Source: JACDEA01 sp963742585
GTDB lineage: Bacteria; Actinomycetota; Acidimicrobiia; Acidimicrobiales; JACDEA01
Direction: 5' to 3'
Assembly: GCA_963742585.1 (NCBI GenBank)
Contig: CAVUMI010000009.1
Span: 682,001-746,000 of the forward strand
Length of the DNA stretch: 64,000 nucleotides
Shown here: positions 37,761 through 47,986 of the stretch, in pieces
Layout: each line of letters opens with the position of its first letter
Numbering within the stretch: the stretch's first letter is position 1
Position numbers and translations under genes: made by a program
The notes under the pieces: generated by a model
Database searches by the model: none
Told to the model about the DNA's origin: nothing
Seen by the model: only the letters and a program-made list of their open reading frames with translations

Positions 37761-39437
37761 TCAGACGCGGTCGACCTCACCGAGAAATTGGTGGACCTGA
37801 TTGATGACGACGGCGCCTTCGCCTACCGCTGAGGCGACCCGTTTGATCGATCCTCGGCGTACGTCACCCGCGGCGAAGACGCCCCGCATGCTTGACGCAT
37901 TCGTGGCGGCTTGGTCCGCGCCGGCGTCCTCGCCAGTGAGCACAAAGCCCCACTCGTCCCGCTTCACCTCCGGCGGGAGCCATTCGGTGCGAGGTTGCGA
38001 CCCGATCAGAACGAACAGCCCTGCGGCTTCGAGGATCTCGGTGCTCCCCGTGGTCGCATCGCGGACCTCGATGCGTTCGAGGTGTTGGTCGCCCATCGCG
38101 CCGGAGACTTCGCAGCTGTAGCGGATCGTGACGTTGGTCGCGACCTGCAGTTCGCGGATCAAGTAGTCCGACATACCAGCCGCGAGCGACGTGCCGCGCA
38201 CCAGCAGGGTGACCGCTGACGCGTACCTGGAGAGGTGGATGGCTGCCTGACCCGCCGAGTTGCCTCCGCCGACGACAGCCACCGGCTGATCGGTCATGGC
38301 TGCGGCTTCGGTGACCGCCGGGCTGTAGAACACTCCCTTGCCGACCAGAGCGTGCACGCCGGGCGCATTCAACTGCCGGTACGAGGCGCCGGTGGCGAGA
38401 ATGACTGCCGCGGTGGCGATCGACGTGCCGTCCGAGAGTCCCACTAGAAGTCCGCGGGTGTCATCGTGGCGCAGAGCGTCCGCGCTCCGCATGAAGAGGA
38501 ACCTCGCACCAAGTCCCCACGACTGCTGGTACATCGTGTTGGCGAGGCGCGTGCCACTGACCCCGGCGGGGAACCCGGGATAGTTGCGGATCAGTGACGT
38601 GGTGCCCGCCTGCCCGCCAACCGCCTGACGCTCGATGACGAGGGTGTTCAGGCCCTCGGAAGCACCGTAGACCGCCGCGGCAAGGCCGGCTGGACCTCCG
38701 CCGATGATCGTGACGTCAACAGGTCGGTCGGGTTCGACTCTCGCGTTCACTCCAAACGCATCGATCAGCATCTCATCGGTCGGGTTCTGTAAGGGCCGGA
38801 CATCGGGACGAAATCGCAAGATCACGACAGGTAGCTCGGCGGCCACGCTCACACCGTGTGCTGCCAACAGCTCGCGGCCGTCGTCCGTATCGCGGTCGTA
38901 GAAGCCCACCGGGACGCTGTTACGACTTAGCTGGTCGCGTAGTTCGACCGATCGCGGCGACCAACGATCGTCGATGATCTGTACCGCCTCGTACCGGGGT
39001 CGGCGTGCGGCGGCCCAGTCCTCGAGCAACTCAGTGACCGAATGATGGAACTCCTCGTCGGCTGGATACTCGGGCCGCAGCACCCAACGGTCGAGTGCAC
39101 CTCGTGCGAGCGCATCAACGACGGTTCTGCTGGACGCGAAATCGCCCCAACGAACTACCACCACGCGCTTTGCCTGCGAGTCGATCCCACCCACTCGAGC
39201 GAGGAACTCGACGCCGTCGTCGCTACCGTGCTCGGTGGCGATCACCAGTGCAACACGACGACCACTCGCCTGCAGCTTGCGTAGCTCGTCAAGAGCCGCA
39301 GCGGGGTCGGACCACCCGACCACGTCGTAGTCGGCCCCGTATCGGCGCTCAATCTCCCCAGCCACTACGGCCAGGTCATCGTCGTTGCGGCTTACCAGGC
39401 GGATCGACGGCCGCTGGGTTCCTGACCGCGACGTCAT
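37761..39437 (-). CDS. Fused receiver-like domain / thioredoxin-reductase-like flavoprotein lacking CxxC
   Basis: 558 residues, intact. Residues ~10-130 look like a response-regulator receiver fold (IRLVSRNDDDLAVVAGEIE), ~140-215 like a glutaredoxin fold without cysteines (IDDRWSPRSVELRDQL), and ~235-555 are a thioredoxin-reductase-like FAD/NAD(P)H unit: VTIIGGGPAGLAAAVYGASEG, GGQAGTTSLIRNYPGFP, VAVVGGGNSAGQAAIHLS and GVFAAGDVRRGS. Where thioredoxin reductases carry the redox CxxC, this has GVFYSPAVTEAAAM, so it cannot reduce thioredoxin by the normal route. Start at ATG 39437; an upstream open frame is unsupported. Ends six bases from convergent ftsK. Confidence 0.82.
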   Translation of the reverse strand: MTSRSGTQRPSIRLVSRNDDDLAVVAGEIERRYGADYDVVGWSDPAAALDELRKLQASGRRVALVIATEHGSDDGVEFLARVGGIDSQAKRVVVVRWGDFASSRTVVDALARGALDRWVLRPEYPADEEFHHSVTELLEDWAAARRPRYEAVQIIDDRWSPRSVELRDQLSRNSVPVGFYDRDTDDGRELLAAHGVSVAAELPVVILRFRPDVRPLQNPTDEMLIDAFGVNARVEPDRPVDVTIIGGGPAGLAAAVYGASEGLNTLVIERQAVGGQAGTTSLIRNYPGFPAGVSGTRLANTMYQQSWGLGARFLFMRSADALRHDDTRGLLVGLSDGTSIATAAVILATGASYRQLNAPGVHALVGKGVFYSPAVTEAAAMTDQPVAVVGGGNSAGQAAIHLSRYASAVTLLVRGTSLAAGMSDYLIRELQVATNVTIRYSCEVSGAMGDQHLERIEVRDATTGSTEILEAAGLFVLIGSQPRTEWLPPEVKRDEWGFVLTGEDAGADQAATNASSMRGVFAAGDVRRGSIKRVASAVGEGAVVINQVHQFLGEVDRV

Positions 39438-39483
39438 GGCCGGATCCTTGCAGAGGCGTCGCCTACGCGCGGATCCAGACGCG

Positions 39484-39523
39484 ACAAGGGCGCCCTCGTC
39501 ATTGAGGGCGCCCTTGTGCTTTT
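39484..39523. terminator. Strong bidirectional-type hairpin
   Basis: ACAAGGGCGCCCTC (39484-39497) and GAGGGCGCCCTTGT (39504-39517) form a perfect 14 bp stem with a GTCATT loop, followed on the + strand by GCTTTTG. It lies between two reverse genes, where it most likely ends the small membrane protein transcript; the T-run is on the other side, so direction is uncertain. Confidence 0.7.
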
Positions 39524-39549
39524 GGGTGGAACTTGTAGTCGGTCTGGCG

Positions 39550-39870
39550 TTACGCAGCTGAGCGAAGGCCGGTGTGCCGAACTGCGGGCTCTTCGCCCTC
39601 GGACGTGCCAAGCCAGTGGAACATCGCACGCCACACGCTGGTGGTCCCGGCAACTACGAAGCCTGTCGCCCACATGCTCATCCAGTCTTCGCGGAGGGCG
39701 ATGCCCCACGCGTCGAACAGGGAGTAGTCGATGGCGACCACACCGGCGACGGCGAGAGCCATCGTCACCAGCGTGTGGAACTTCGTGAGCCCGGGAACCA
39801 GATCCTCGACAACGTCGACGATCTTGAACAGCGCGAGACCGAGTAGCACGGTGATCGCAAAGTCATACAT
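39550..39870 (-). CDS. Small membrane protein of unknown function
   Basis: 106 residues, intact, ATG 39870 with a strong AGGAGG ribosome-binding site (39882-39887 region, reverse strand). Two to three hydrophobic helices: FAITVLLGLALFKIVDVVEDL, FHTLVTMALAVAGVVAIDYSL and MWATGFVVAGTTSVWRAMFHWL. No family recognised. It is transcribed towards the flavoprotein gene but separated from it by a terminator-like hairpin, and diverges from thrB. Confidence 0.75.
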   Translation of the reverse strand: MYDFAITVLLGLALFKIVDVVEDLVPGLTKFHTLVTMALAVAGVVAIDYSLFDAWGIALREDWMSMWATGFVVAGTTSVWRAMFHWLGTSEGEEPAVRHTGLRSAA

Positions 39871-39954
39871 TGATGTACTGCCTCCTGACGGGGGGTCGTG
39901 GATCCCCGTCATCCAGTTCGACCAATGAACGGTCGCAGAGGTAACACCAACCTT

Positions 39955-39960
39955 TACGCT
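39955..39960 (+). promoter_or_regulatory. Putative -10 element of a leaderless transcript (thrB)
   Basis: TACGCT ends 9 bases before the thrB ATG (39970), with no Shine-Dalgarno sequence between. Confidence 0.4.
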
Positions 39961-39969
39961 GGGCCCGAT

Positions 39970-40860
39970 ATGCGCGCGAAAGCTCCGGCGTCTTCGGCGA
40001 ACCTCGGTCCGGGCTTCGACACGCTCGCGCTCGCGCTAGCGCTGCACGTCGAAGTCGACGTGCAGCCAGCCGACCAGTTGAGCGCTGCGGACCGAAGGCG
40101 AGGGTAGCGACATCGCCGCGGATCGCAACCACCTCGCGGTGCAAGTGGTGCGAAGCGTGCTCGGTCATGACCGGGTCGCCATCACGGTGCGTTCGTCGAT
40201 TCCCGTCGGCCGCGGGCTCGGCTCGTCGGCCTCGCTCGCGGTCGCCGCCGCCGCGGCTGCGGGCGCCGACGACCCGCTCGCGCTCGCCGCTGCGGTCGAC
40301 GGTCACCCCGAGAACGCGGCGGCGTCGGTTCTCGGTGGCCTGGTCACGGCCACGGTCGTCAACGACCATCCGGTCGCCGCCCGGCTTGTCGTTCGACCAC
40401 GACTTGCGGTTCGTCCTGCTGATCCCGTAGCCGGCCGCTGGCCACCACGCGCGCCCGGCAGGCGTTGGCCGCGGCAGGTGCCGCACGCACGACGCCGCGT
40501 TCAACCTCGGGCGCATGGGCATTCTTCTGGCCGGGCTGGCCGACCATCGCCTGCTCGTCCGTGAGGCGACCGAGGATCGGCTGCACAAGACGGCGCGGAC
40601 GCCGCTGTTCCCCGAGTCGAGCTACCTGACCGGCGGGTTGGTGGAGGCCGGCGCCCTGGCGGCGTGCTGGTCGGGCGCCGGCCCCAGCCTGTTCGGAATC
40701 TGCACCGCCGAGGCCGCGCCGCGGGTCCGGGCGGCGGGTGAGGGCCTGCTCGCCGAGGCCGGCGTGCCGGGTCGGGCGCTCGTGCTCGACGCCGACCACG
40801 AGGGCCTGGTGGTGGAGGACGACGAACCTGATCGAGGCGTTCACGACCATCCACCCGTAG
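39970..40860 (+). CDS. thrB: Homoserine kinase
   Basis: GHMP kinase making O-phosphohomoserine for threonine. KAPASSANLGPGFDTLALALAL is the N-terminal GHMP motif, SIPVGRGLGSSASLAVAAAAA is the ATP-binding motif 2, HPENAAASVLGGLV follows, and the C-terminal motif is ACWSGAGPSLFGICT. Frame changes near 40085, 40385-40500 and 40825. Ends IEAFTTIHP at TAG 40858-40860. No thrC or hom is adjacent. Confidence 0.9.
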
Positions 40861-40887
40861 GCACGACTTATGCGTGAAACTCTGCTC

Positions 40888-41040
40888 ATGGCCGAAAGTT
40901 ACGAGGGCTACTGCGTCAAGTGCCGTGAAAAGCGTACGTTCGAGGGCAACGTGGTCGAGACCGCCAACGGCCGTCGGGCTGCCCAGGGCTTGTGCCCGGT
41001 TTGCGGCACGAAAATGAACCGAATTCTCGGTAAGGCGTAG
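40888..41040 (+). CDS. DUF5679 small zinc-ribbon protein
   Basis: 50 residues: starts MAESYEGYCVKCREKRTF and ends CPVCGTKMNRILGKA. Two CxxC pairs (CVKC, CPVC) form a zinc ribbon. This compact protein is widespread in actinobacteria and chloroflexi with unknown function; a nucleic-acid-binding role is a guess. An in-frame ATG at 40870 would add six residues. Confidence 0.8.
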   Translation: MAESYEGYCVKCREKRTFEGNVVETANGRRAAQGLCPVCGTKMNRILGKA

Positions 41041-41068
41041 TCGCTCCTTCGCAATTAGCTTCTGCCGC

Positions 41069-41421
41069 GTGCCAACGCGGCCGTCGCGCCAACTGACTAG
41101 CTCTTCCGAATCCTCATCCCGGGCGGGACTTCGAGGTGCGTTGCACCTCGCCTGAGTTCACCTGCGTCTGTCCGATGACGGGTCAGCCCGACTTCGCCAC
41201 GATCACGATCACGTACGTGCCCGATGCGTCGATCGTGGAGCTGAAGTCGTTGAAGCTCTACCTGTGGAGCTACCGCGACGAGGGCGTGTTCCATGAGGAC
41301 GTCACCAACCGGGTCCTCGACGACCTCGTCGCCGCGATCGCGCCGCGGCGCATGACCGTCACTCACCGACTGGCTTGTCCGCGGTGGGATCCAAACCACC
41401 GTGGAGGCGAGCCATCCGTGA
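41069..41421 (+). CDS. queF: NADPH-dependent 7-cyano-7-deazaguanine reductase
   Basis: Makes preQ1 for queuosine tRNA modification. After a short N-terminus (PTRPSRQLT) and a frame change near 41100 it reads LPNPHPGRDFEVRCTS, then EFTCVCPMTGQPDFATI with the catalytic cysteine, and LKSLKLYLWSYRDEGVFHED with the substrate-binding Glu. A second frame change near 41365 gives WLVRGGIQTTVEASHP and TGA 41419-41421. This is the short, single-domain (type I) form. The other preQ genes (queC, D, E) are not in the window. The stop overlaps the next GTG. Confidence 0.9.
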
Positions 41422-42349
41422 CTGACGAGCTACAGATCATCACTGAGGGACTTCAGTTCCCCGAGGGGCCCGTGGCGCTGCCGGGCGGCGACGTGCTCGT
41501 GTGCGAGCTGAAAAGCGGCAACCTCAGCCGGGTGAAGCCCGACGGCTCGAAGTCGGTGGTGGCCCACCTGGGCGGGAGCCCGAACGGCGCGGCCATCGGG
41601 CCCGACGGCAAGGTTTACGTCTGCAACAGCGGCGGCTGGCGATGGACCGACGTGGCCGGGATGGCCATCCCGGGCGAGCACGGCGTCACCGCCGGCGGCC
41701 GACTACATCGGCGGGCGCATCCAGCGAGTCGACCTCGACACCGGCGAGTTCGAGGATCTCTACACCGAGTCCGGCGGCCACCCGCTGCGGGCGCCGAATG
41801 ACCTCGTGTTCGATTCGACCGGCGGGTTCTGGTTCACCGACCACGGGCACGTCTATGAGCGTCATCGCGACCGCACCGGGATCCACTACGGGCGGGCCGA
41901 CGGCTCGGAGGTGCACGAGGTGATCTTCTCGGTCGACGGTCCGAACGGCATCGGCCTGTCGCCCGACGAGAAGCGCGCTCTACGCGGCCGAGACGCACAC
42001 CGGGCCGCGTGTTCTGGTGGGACGTGCCCGAGCCCGGCACGGTGCCGGCCGCCCCGTTCGGCAACGGCGGGCAGCTGCTCGCCGGGCTGCCCGGGATGCA
42101 GCTGCTCGACTCGCTCGCCGTCGACGGCGAGGGCTGGGTGTGCGTGGCCACGCTCGTCAACGGCGGCATCACCTCGATCTCGCCGGACGGCGTCGACCGT
42201 GGAACACACGCCGACTGGCGATCCGATCACCACCAACATCTGTTTCGGCGGCGAGGACCTGCGCACCGCGTTCATCACGCTGTCGGCGTTCGGTCGTCTC
42301 GGCTCGATGCCGTGGCCCCGAGCCGGGTCTGAAACTGCCCTACCAGTAG
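41418..42349 (+). CDS. SMP-30/gluconolactonase-like beta-propeller protein
   Basis: Six-bladed propeller of the SMP-30/gluconolactonase/lactonase family. ITEGLQFPEGPVALPGGDVLV, GSPNGAAIGPDGKVYVCNSGG, HPLRAPNDLVFDSTGGFWFTDHG and GPNGIGLSPDEKR carry the metal-site residues (Glu of FPEGP, Asn of APNDL, Asp of SPDEK region). Frame changes near 41697, 41980, 42205 and 42315. Start GTG overlaps the queF stop. A sugar lactonase is likely; the substrate is open. Ends at TAG 42347-42349. Confidence 0.82.
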
Positions 42350-42352
42350 ATT
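42347..42352 (+). promoter_or_regulatory. Putative -10 element for rimO overlapping the previous stop codon
   Basis: TAGATT: its TAG is the stop codon of the SMP-30 gene. It ends 7 bases before the rimO GTG (42360). No Shine-Dalgarno sequence is present. Confidence 0.4.
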
Positions 42353-42359
42353 GGACGCG

Positions 42360-43610
42360 GTGAGCGCAGCCCGGCTATTGGGTCGAGACTCTCGGCTGCC
42401 CCAAGAACCAGGTTGATTCGGACAAGCTCGTCGGCACCCTCGAGGCCGACGGCTACACGGCCGCGCCGTCGGCCAGCGACGCCGACCTGGTCGTCGTCAA
42501 CACGTGCGCGTTCATCGACGCGGCCCGCCAGGAGTCGATCGACACGATTCTCACGCTGACCGAGGCCAAGCGCGACGGCGCCCGCGTCGTGGTCACCGGC
42601 TGCATGGCCGAGCGCTACGGCAGCGAGCTGGCCGACGCGCTGCCCGAGGTCGACCTGGTGGCCGGAGTTCGGCGTGCCGGTGACGTCTCCGCTCGAAGGT
42701 GCCGGCCTTCGACTTGCTCAACCTGCCCCGGCCCGCCGGCCCGGGCGCCGTGGGCGTACGTGAAGGTGGCCGAGGGCTGCGACCGCAACTGCGGGTTCTG
42801 CGCCATCCCGTCGTTCCGGGGCAAGCAGCGGTCGCGCAGCGCAGGCCGACCTCCTCGCTGAGCCGACGGTGCGATCGCGCTGGGGGCGCCAGGAGCAGGA
42901 GATCGTGCTCGTCGCCCAGGACCTGGCGTCGTACGGCAACGACGTCAACGCAGCGGGGCGCGATCGTGCCGCTCGTCCGCGAGGTGGCGGCCCGCGTGCC
43001 TCGCGTGCGGCTGCTCTACCTGTATCCGTCGGACCTCACCGACGACCTGATCGACGTCATCGGCGACACCGGCGTGCCCTACTTCGACCTCTCGCTGCAG
43101 CACGTGTCGAAGCCCCTGCTGCGGCGCATGCGGCGGTGGGGCGACGGCGATCGGTTCCTGCGACGCATCGACGACGATCCGGACACGCTTCCCCGACGCG
43201 GCGTTCCGCTCGTCGTTCATCGTCGGCTATCCGGGCGAGACCGAGGCGGACCACGACCAGATGCTTGCGTTCCTCGACGCCGCGCAGCTCGACTGGGCCG
43301 GGCTGTTCGCGTTCTCGCCCGAGGACGGCACCTACGCCACGACGCTCGACGGAGCCGTCGACCCGGCCCTCATCGCCGAGCGGCTGCGCGAGCTCGGCGA
43401 GGTGCAGGACGCGATCACGCTGGCCCGGCGCGACGCGTTGATCGGCACGCGAGTCGAAGTACTCGTCGACGTGCCGGGTGTCGGCCCGTAGCCATCGTGA
43501 AGCGCCCGAGATCGACGGCGTCATCCACGTCCCGCGCGACCTGCCGTCGGGGAGTTCGTCAAGGTCACGATCACCGACGCGTCGCGGCGTCGACCTCGAG
43601 GCCGTCGTAA
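42360..43610 (+). CDS. rimO: Ribosomal protein S12 methylthiotransferase
   Basis: Radical-SAM enzyme that methylthiolates Asp of S12. N-terminal cluster domain: WVETLGCPKNQVDSDKLVG, VNTCAFIDAARQESIDTI, VVTGCMAERYG; radical-SAM motif CDRNCGFC in VAEGCDRNCGFCAIPSFRGKQ; core LLYLYPSDLTDDLIDVI, PYFDLSLQHVSKPLLRRMRR, FIVGYPGETEADHDQML; C-terminal TRAM region HREAPEIDGVIHVPRDLPSG, FVKVTITDASG. Frame changes near 42372, 42690, 42850, 42955, 43185, 43490 and 43560. The exact end is unclear; TAA 43608-43610 lies just before pgsA. Confidence 0.92.
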
Positions 43611-43618
43611 GCCGCCCG

Positions 43619-44175
43619 ATGGCGACCGAGACCTTCGGTCCCTCGGCTCTGGCCACGCCCGCCAACGCGGTCACGCTGCTGCGCGTCGCCGCCACGCCGT
43701 TTGTGCTGGTCGTCATCGCCAGCCGCGGCGCGTCGTGGACTGGCTTTCGGCTTGTGGACGGTGTTCGCCGGCACCGACGGCCTCGACGGCTATCCTGGCC
43801 CGCCGGCAGGGCACCACCCGCTCGGGCGCGTTCCTCGACCCGCTGGCCGACAAGTTCCTCGTCCTCGGCGCCATGTTCGTCCTCGTGGCCAAGAGCGTCT
43901 TCTGGTGGGTGCCCGTGGCGCTGATCGCCGTGCGCGAGCTGGGGATCAGCGCGTACCGCAGCGTCGCTCGGCGCGACGCGGCGTCTCGGTCCCGGCGCGG
44001 CCTCGGCCAAGGCCAAGACGCTCGTCCAGTCAGTGGCGGTCGGCTTCGCGCTCATGCCGCCGACGGCCGACCACCCGATCATCGCGACGACGTTGCTGTG
44101 GATCGGCGTCGGGCTCGCCGTCGTCAGCGCGGTGCAGTACCTCGCGGGAGGGCAGCCCACAGCCGTGCGGTGTGA
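43619..44175 (+). CDS. pgsA: CDP-diacylglycerol-glycerol-3-phosphate phosphatidyltransferase
   Basis: First committed step to phosphatidylglycerol. ATPANAVTLLRVAATPFVLVV opens the protein; the CDP-alcohol phosphotransferase motif is split by indels but readable as DGLDG, LARRQGTTRSGAFLDPLADK. Then hydrophobic helices VFWWVPVALIAVRELGISAYRS and LLWIGVGLAVVSAVQYL. Frame changes near 43740, 43795 and 43980. The end is within ten bases of the cinA GTG; TGA 44173-44175 is the likely stop. Product class (PgsA rather than another CDP-alcohol transferase) rests on the rimO-pgsA-cinA order. Confidence 0.85.
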
Positions 44176-45420
44176 GGTCGTGGCGATCGGGACCGAGCTG
44201 CTGCTCGGTCAGATCGTCGACACCAACTCATCGTGGATGGGCGAGCACCTCGCGCTGGCCGGCATCGACTCGCACTTCCAGACCAAGGTCGGCGACAACC
44301 TCGATCGCATGGTGTCTGGCGCTGCGCACCGCACTGGCGCGCAGCGACGCGGTGATCGTCTGCGGCGGCCTCGGCCCGACCCAGGACGACATCACGCGTG
44401 AGGCGATCGCCGCGGTGATGAACGTCGAACTCGTTCGCGACGACGCCATCGCCGATCGGATCCGCGAGATGTTCAGGCGCGCGCGGCCGCGAGATGGCCG
44501 AGAACAACCTGCGCCAGGCCGACGTACCGCATGGGCGCTCGGATCATCGAGCAGGTGCGCGGCACCGCGCCCGGCCTCATCTGTCCGGTCGGCCACAAGG
44601 TGATCTACGCGGTGCCCGGCGTTCCGTACGAGATGACCGAGATGATGGAGCGCGCCGTCCTGCCCGACCTGCAGGCGCGGGCGGGGACGGCGGCCACGAT
44701 CGTGTCGCGCACGCTGCGCACGTGGGGGCTGGCCGAGTCGACGCTGGCCGAGAAGCTCGCGCCGCGCTTCGAGGCGCTGAACGACGCCGGTGAGGGCGCG
44801 CCGACGATCGCGTTCCTGGCCAGCGGCATCGAGGGCATCAAGGTCCGCATCACCGTGAAGCAACCCGACGCTGAGTCGGCGCGCCAGATGCTGCAGGCCG
44901 AGGAGGCCGAAGTCCGCGCCCTTCTCGGCGACCTCGTCTTCGGCGCCGACAACGAGACGATGGAGGACGCCGTCGGCAACCTGCTGCGAACTCGCGGCCT
45001 CACGCTGGGCTTGGCCGAGTCGGTCACCGGTGGACTGGTCGCGTCGCGGCTCACCAACGCCGTCGGTGCCAGCGAGTGGTTCCGCGGCTCGATCGTCTCG
45101 TACGCCAGCGAGGTGAAGTTCGACCTGCTCGGCGTGCCCGAGGGCCCGGTCGTGTCCGAAGACGCGGCCAAGGCCATGGCCGAGGGCGCGCGCAAGGTGC
45201 TGGGCGCCGACATCGGCCTGGCGGTGACCGGCGTCGCCGGGCCGGCCGAACAGGACGGCCAGCCGGTCGGCACCGTGTTCTTCGGCCTGGCCATGGACGG
45301 CGACGCCGAGACGGTCGCACGTCCGACTGCCCGGCGACCGCGACCGTGTCCGCCAGTTCGCGGCCATCTCGCTGCTCGACCTTCTGCGCCGCCGCCTGCT
45401 CGGATCGAGGCGACGGCTGA
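44165..45420 (+). CDS. cinA: CinA: competence/damage-inducible protein, NMN deamidase
   Basis: N-terminal MoeA-like domain (CEVVAIGTELLLGQIVDTNS, VIVCGGLGPTQDDITREAIA, VGHKVIYAVPGVPYEMTEMM) and C-terminal nicotinamide-mononucleotide amidohydrolase domain (LTLGLAESVTGGLVASRLTN, ASEWFRGSIVSYASEVKFDL, GLAVTGVAGPAEQDGQPVGT). Frame changes near 44320, 44480, 44530 and 45320. Upstream of recA as in many Gram-positive genomes, though here thpR and a reverse pair of genes intervene. End overlaps thpR. Confidence 0.92.
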
Positions 45421-45907
45421 GACTGTTCGTCGCCGTGTGGCCGCCGGCGCCGATCATGGATGGCGATCCGCGGCGCTGGATCGGCCGCACGTCGAAGGGC
45501 TGCGGTGGACGACCGGGGACCAGTGGCACGTGACGCTTCGCTTCCTCGGAGACGCGCGACGTCGAACGAAGCGGCCGGCGACTTGGCCCGAGTGTCGGCC
45601 GCGTCGACCACGGCGATCATGGGGCCGGCGACCGCCCGGTTCGGCCACAGCACGCTGCACGTGCCTGTCGCCGGGCTCGACGACGTCGCCGCTGCAGTCG
45701 CCGCCGCCTTCGGTCCTGAGGATCGGCCGTTCCATGGCCATCTCACGCTGGCCCGAGCGCGTCAGCGGCGGGGTGTCGATCTGCGGCCGCTCTGTGGCGT
45801 ACCGATCGCGGGGGAGTGGCCGGTCGACGAGTTGACCTTCGTCGCCAGCGAGCTGCATCCGAAAGGGCGCCCGCTACAGCGTCGTCAGCCACCGGCGGCT
45901 CAAGTAG
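45415..45907 (+). CDS. thpR: RNA 2',3'-cyclic phosphodiesterase (LigT/ThpR)
   Basis: 2H phosphoesterase that opens RNA 2',3'-cyclic phosphates. LRLFVAVWPPAPIMD marks the start; the two HxT motifs are QWHVTLRFLG and HGHLTLAR, and the C-terminus is VDELTFVASELHPKG then YSVVSHRRLK. Frame changes near 45460, 45555 and 45870. The start codon is uncertain (a CTG at 45415 or 45421, or an indel-hidden codon) and overlaps the cinA end. Stop TAG 45905-45907. Confidence 0.85.
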
Positions 45908-46184
45908 GCTGCTTGAGCGTCCTGACGAACCTGGACCACGATGGCGACAGAATCGACGCCACGGCGATGGCGTAGACGCAGAAGTGGATGATCGTCCACG
46001 TCCTGAAGACCGCGCATGGACCTGCAAAGATGTGAACGGCTAGCAGCGAGGACGTCCAGGTGGCCATCCATCCGGATCGTTGCGGGACAGCGAGTGTCGG
46101 CGCGTTGATCGGGCGAAGCTTCACGCGAAACCGGCTAGTCGCCGATCCCGTTGCGACGACTCGCTCGAACGGGTCGTCTGTCAT
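45900..46184 (-). CDS. Small membrane protein paired with PadR regulator
   Basis: 94 residues, intact, ATG 46184 preceded by AAGGAAGG (complement of 46192-46199) seven bases away. Two hydrophobic segments: WTSSLLAVHIFAGPCAVFRTW and IIHFCVYAIAVASILSPSW; the N-terminus is basic. It lies directly downstream of a padR-like gene, probably in the same operon, the usual place for the membrane protein or transporter that a PadR controls. Its end overlaps the convergent thpR stop by eight bases. No family recognised. Confidence 0.65.
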   Translation of the reverse strand: MTDDPFERVVATGSATSRFRVKLRPINAPTLAVPQRSGWMATWTSSLLAVHIFAGPCAVFRTWTIIHFCVYAIAVASILSPSWSRFVRTLKQPT

Positions 46185-46187
46185 CGA

Positions 46188-46665
46188 TCATCCTTCCTTT
46201 GGGAGCTGAGTGATTCGATGCGGGTCGCCGCTCGCTTCGAGGATGGCCTCGACGCTCTACAAGATCGAGCTTCCCGCGCGAGCTGTTGCACGCGCGCGGT
46301 GAAGCGGTCGAGCACCGGCTGCGAGCTCGCCGCACTCGCGAAGGCGCACGCCGGTGCGTATCTCGATCGCCTGCGAGAATCGCGGTCGCTCGTCTGAAGA
46401 GCGGCACGTACCGATCGCCGGTCACGCTGGTACGCCTTACGGGGCGCCTTGTCAGACCGAATCAGCTTCTCTGTCAGGAGCGCGTGGATGGCGGGGTAGA
46501 CGCCCCAGGCGAGGGCTTGTAGTCGGGTCCGAATAGTCGGCCGAGCTCAGCCGAGTAAGCTCGTAGCCGTTCATCGATTGCTGTGGCGAGCAACGCGAGC
46601 AGCACGAGAGGTAACTCACCGGGCTTGAACACCTGATGACGGTTTGAGGGCCTACTGGGCGGCAT
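46188..46665 (-). CDS. PadR family transcriptional regulator
   Basis: Reverse-strand segments in three frames join as KPGELPLVLLALLATA, NGYELT, AELGRLFGPDYKPSPGA, VYPAIHALLTEKLIRSDKAP, RKAYQ and VTGDRYVPLFRRATAIL. This order (leading LALL, HGYEL-like, PSPGAVYPxLxxLxxxGLI) is the PadR winged helix. Frame changes near 46575, 46550, 46495 and 46425. ATG 46665. Its promoter carries two identical-spaced direct repeats (46673-46703). Probably an autoregulated repressor of itself and the downstream membrane protein gene; the ligand is unknown. Confidence 0.7.
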
Positions 46666-46672
46666 ATCGAAC

Positions 46673-46703
46673 TCATTACGAACTATAGCGAAGTCGTTAC
46701 GAA
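46673..46703 (-). promoter_or_regulatory. PadR gene promoter with two direct repeats
   Basis: On the + strand TCATTACGAA (46673-46682) and TCGTTACGAA (46694-46703) are direct repeats 21 bp apart, two helical turns. Between them, read on the reverse strand, is TATAGT (46687-46682), a good -10. The arrangement suggests a dimeric or tetrameric repressor bound over the promoter. Confidence 0.6.
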
Positions 46704-46715
46704 GGGCAAGGGTCG

Positions 46716-46745
46716 TTGCCCCGAACAGACGTTCGGAATTACACT
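46716..46745 (+). promoter_or_regulatory. recA promoter with LexA box
   Basis: TTGCCC (46716-46721) and TACACT (46740-46745) are 18 bp apart. The spacer holds the perfect palindrome CCGAACAGACGTTCGG (46721-46736), which matches the actinobacterial SOS box CGAAC-N4-GTTCG. LexA would block this promoter until DNA damage. Confidence 0.8.
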
Positions 46746-46830
46746 CGTGGAACTCCTCGGGGTAGCTGTTACACCCCCTCCGTACAGTTCGCAGTCGTCC
46801 TATCCGACTGAGAAGAGAGAGGGCTCCGCA

Positions 46831-47918
<1,088 letters not shown>

Positions 47919-47986
47919 CGTCCGTCGCCGGCAGGAATAGCCCGCGCGCCGCGGCGAATCCTCCCCAGATGGGGGTTGGGGCATGC

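Noticed and set aside
39438..39653. N-terminal extension of the fused flavoprotein
   Set aside because: It would read through a terminator-like hairpin and into the next reverse gene; family similarity starts at the ATG of 39437.
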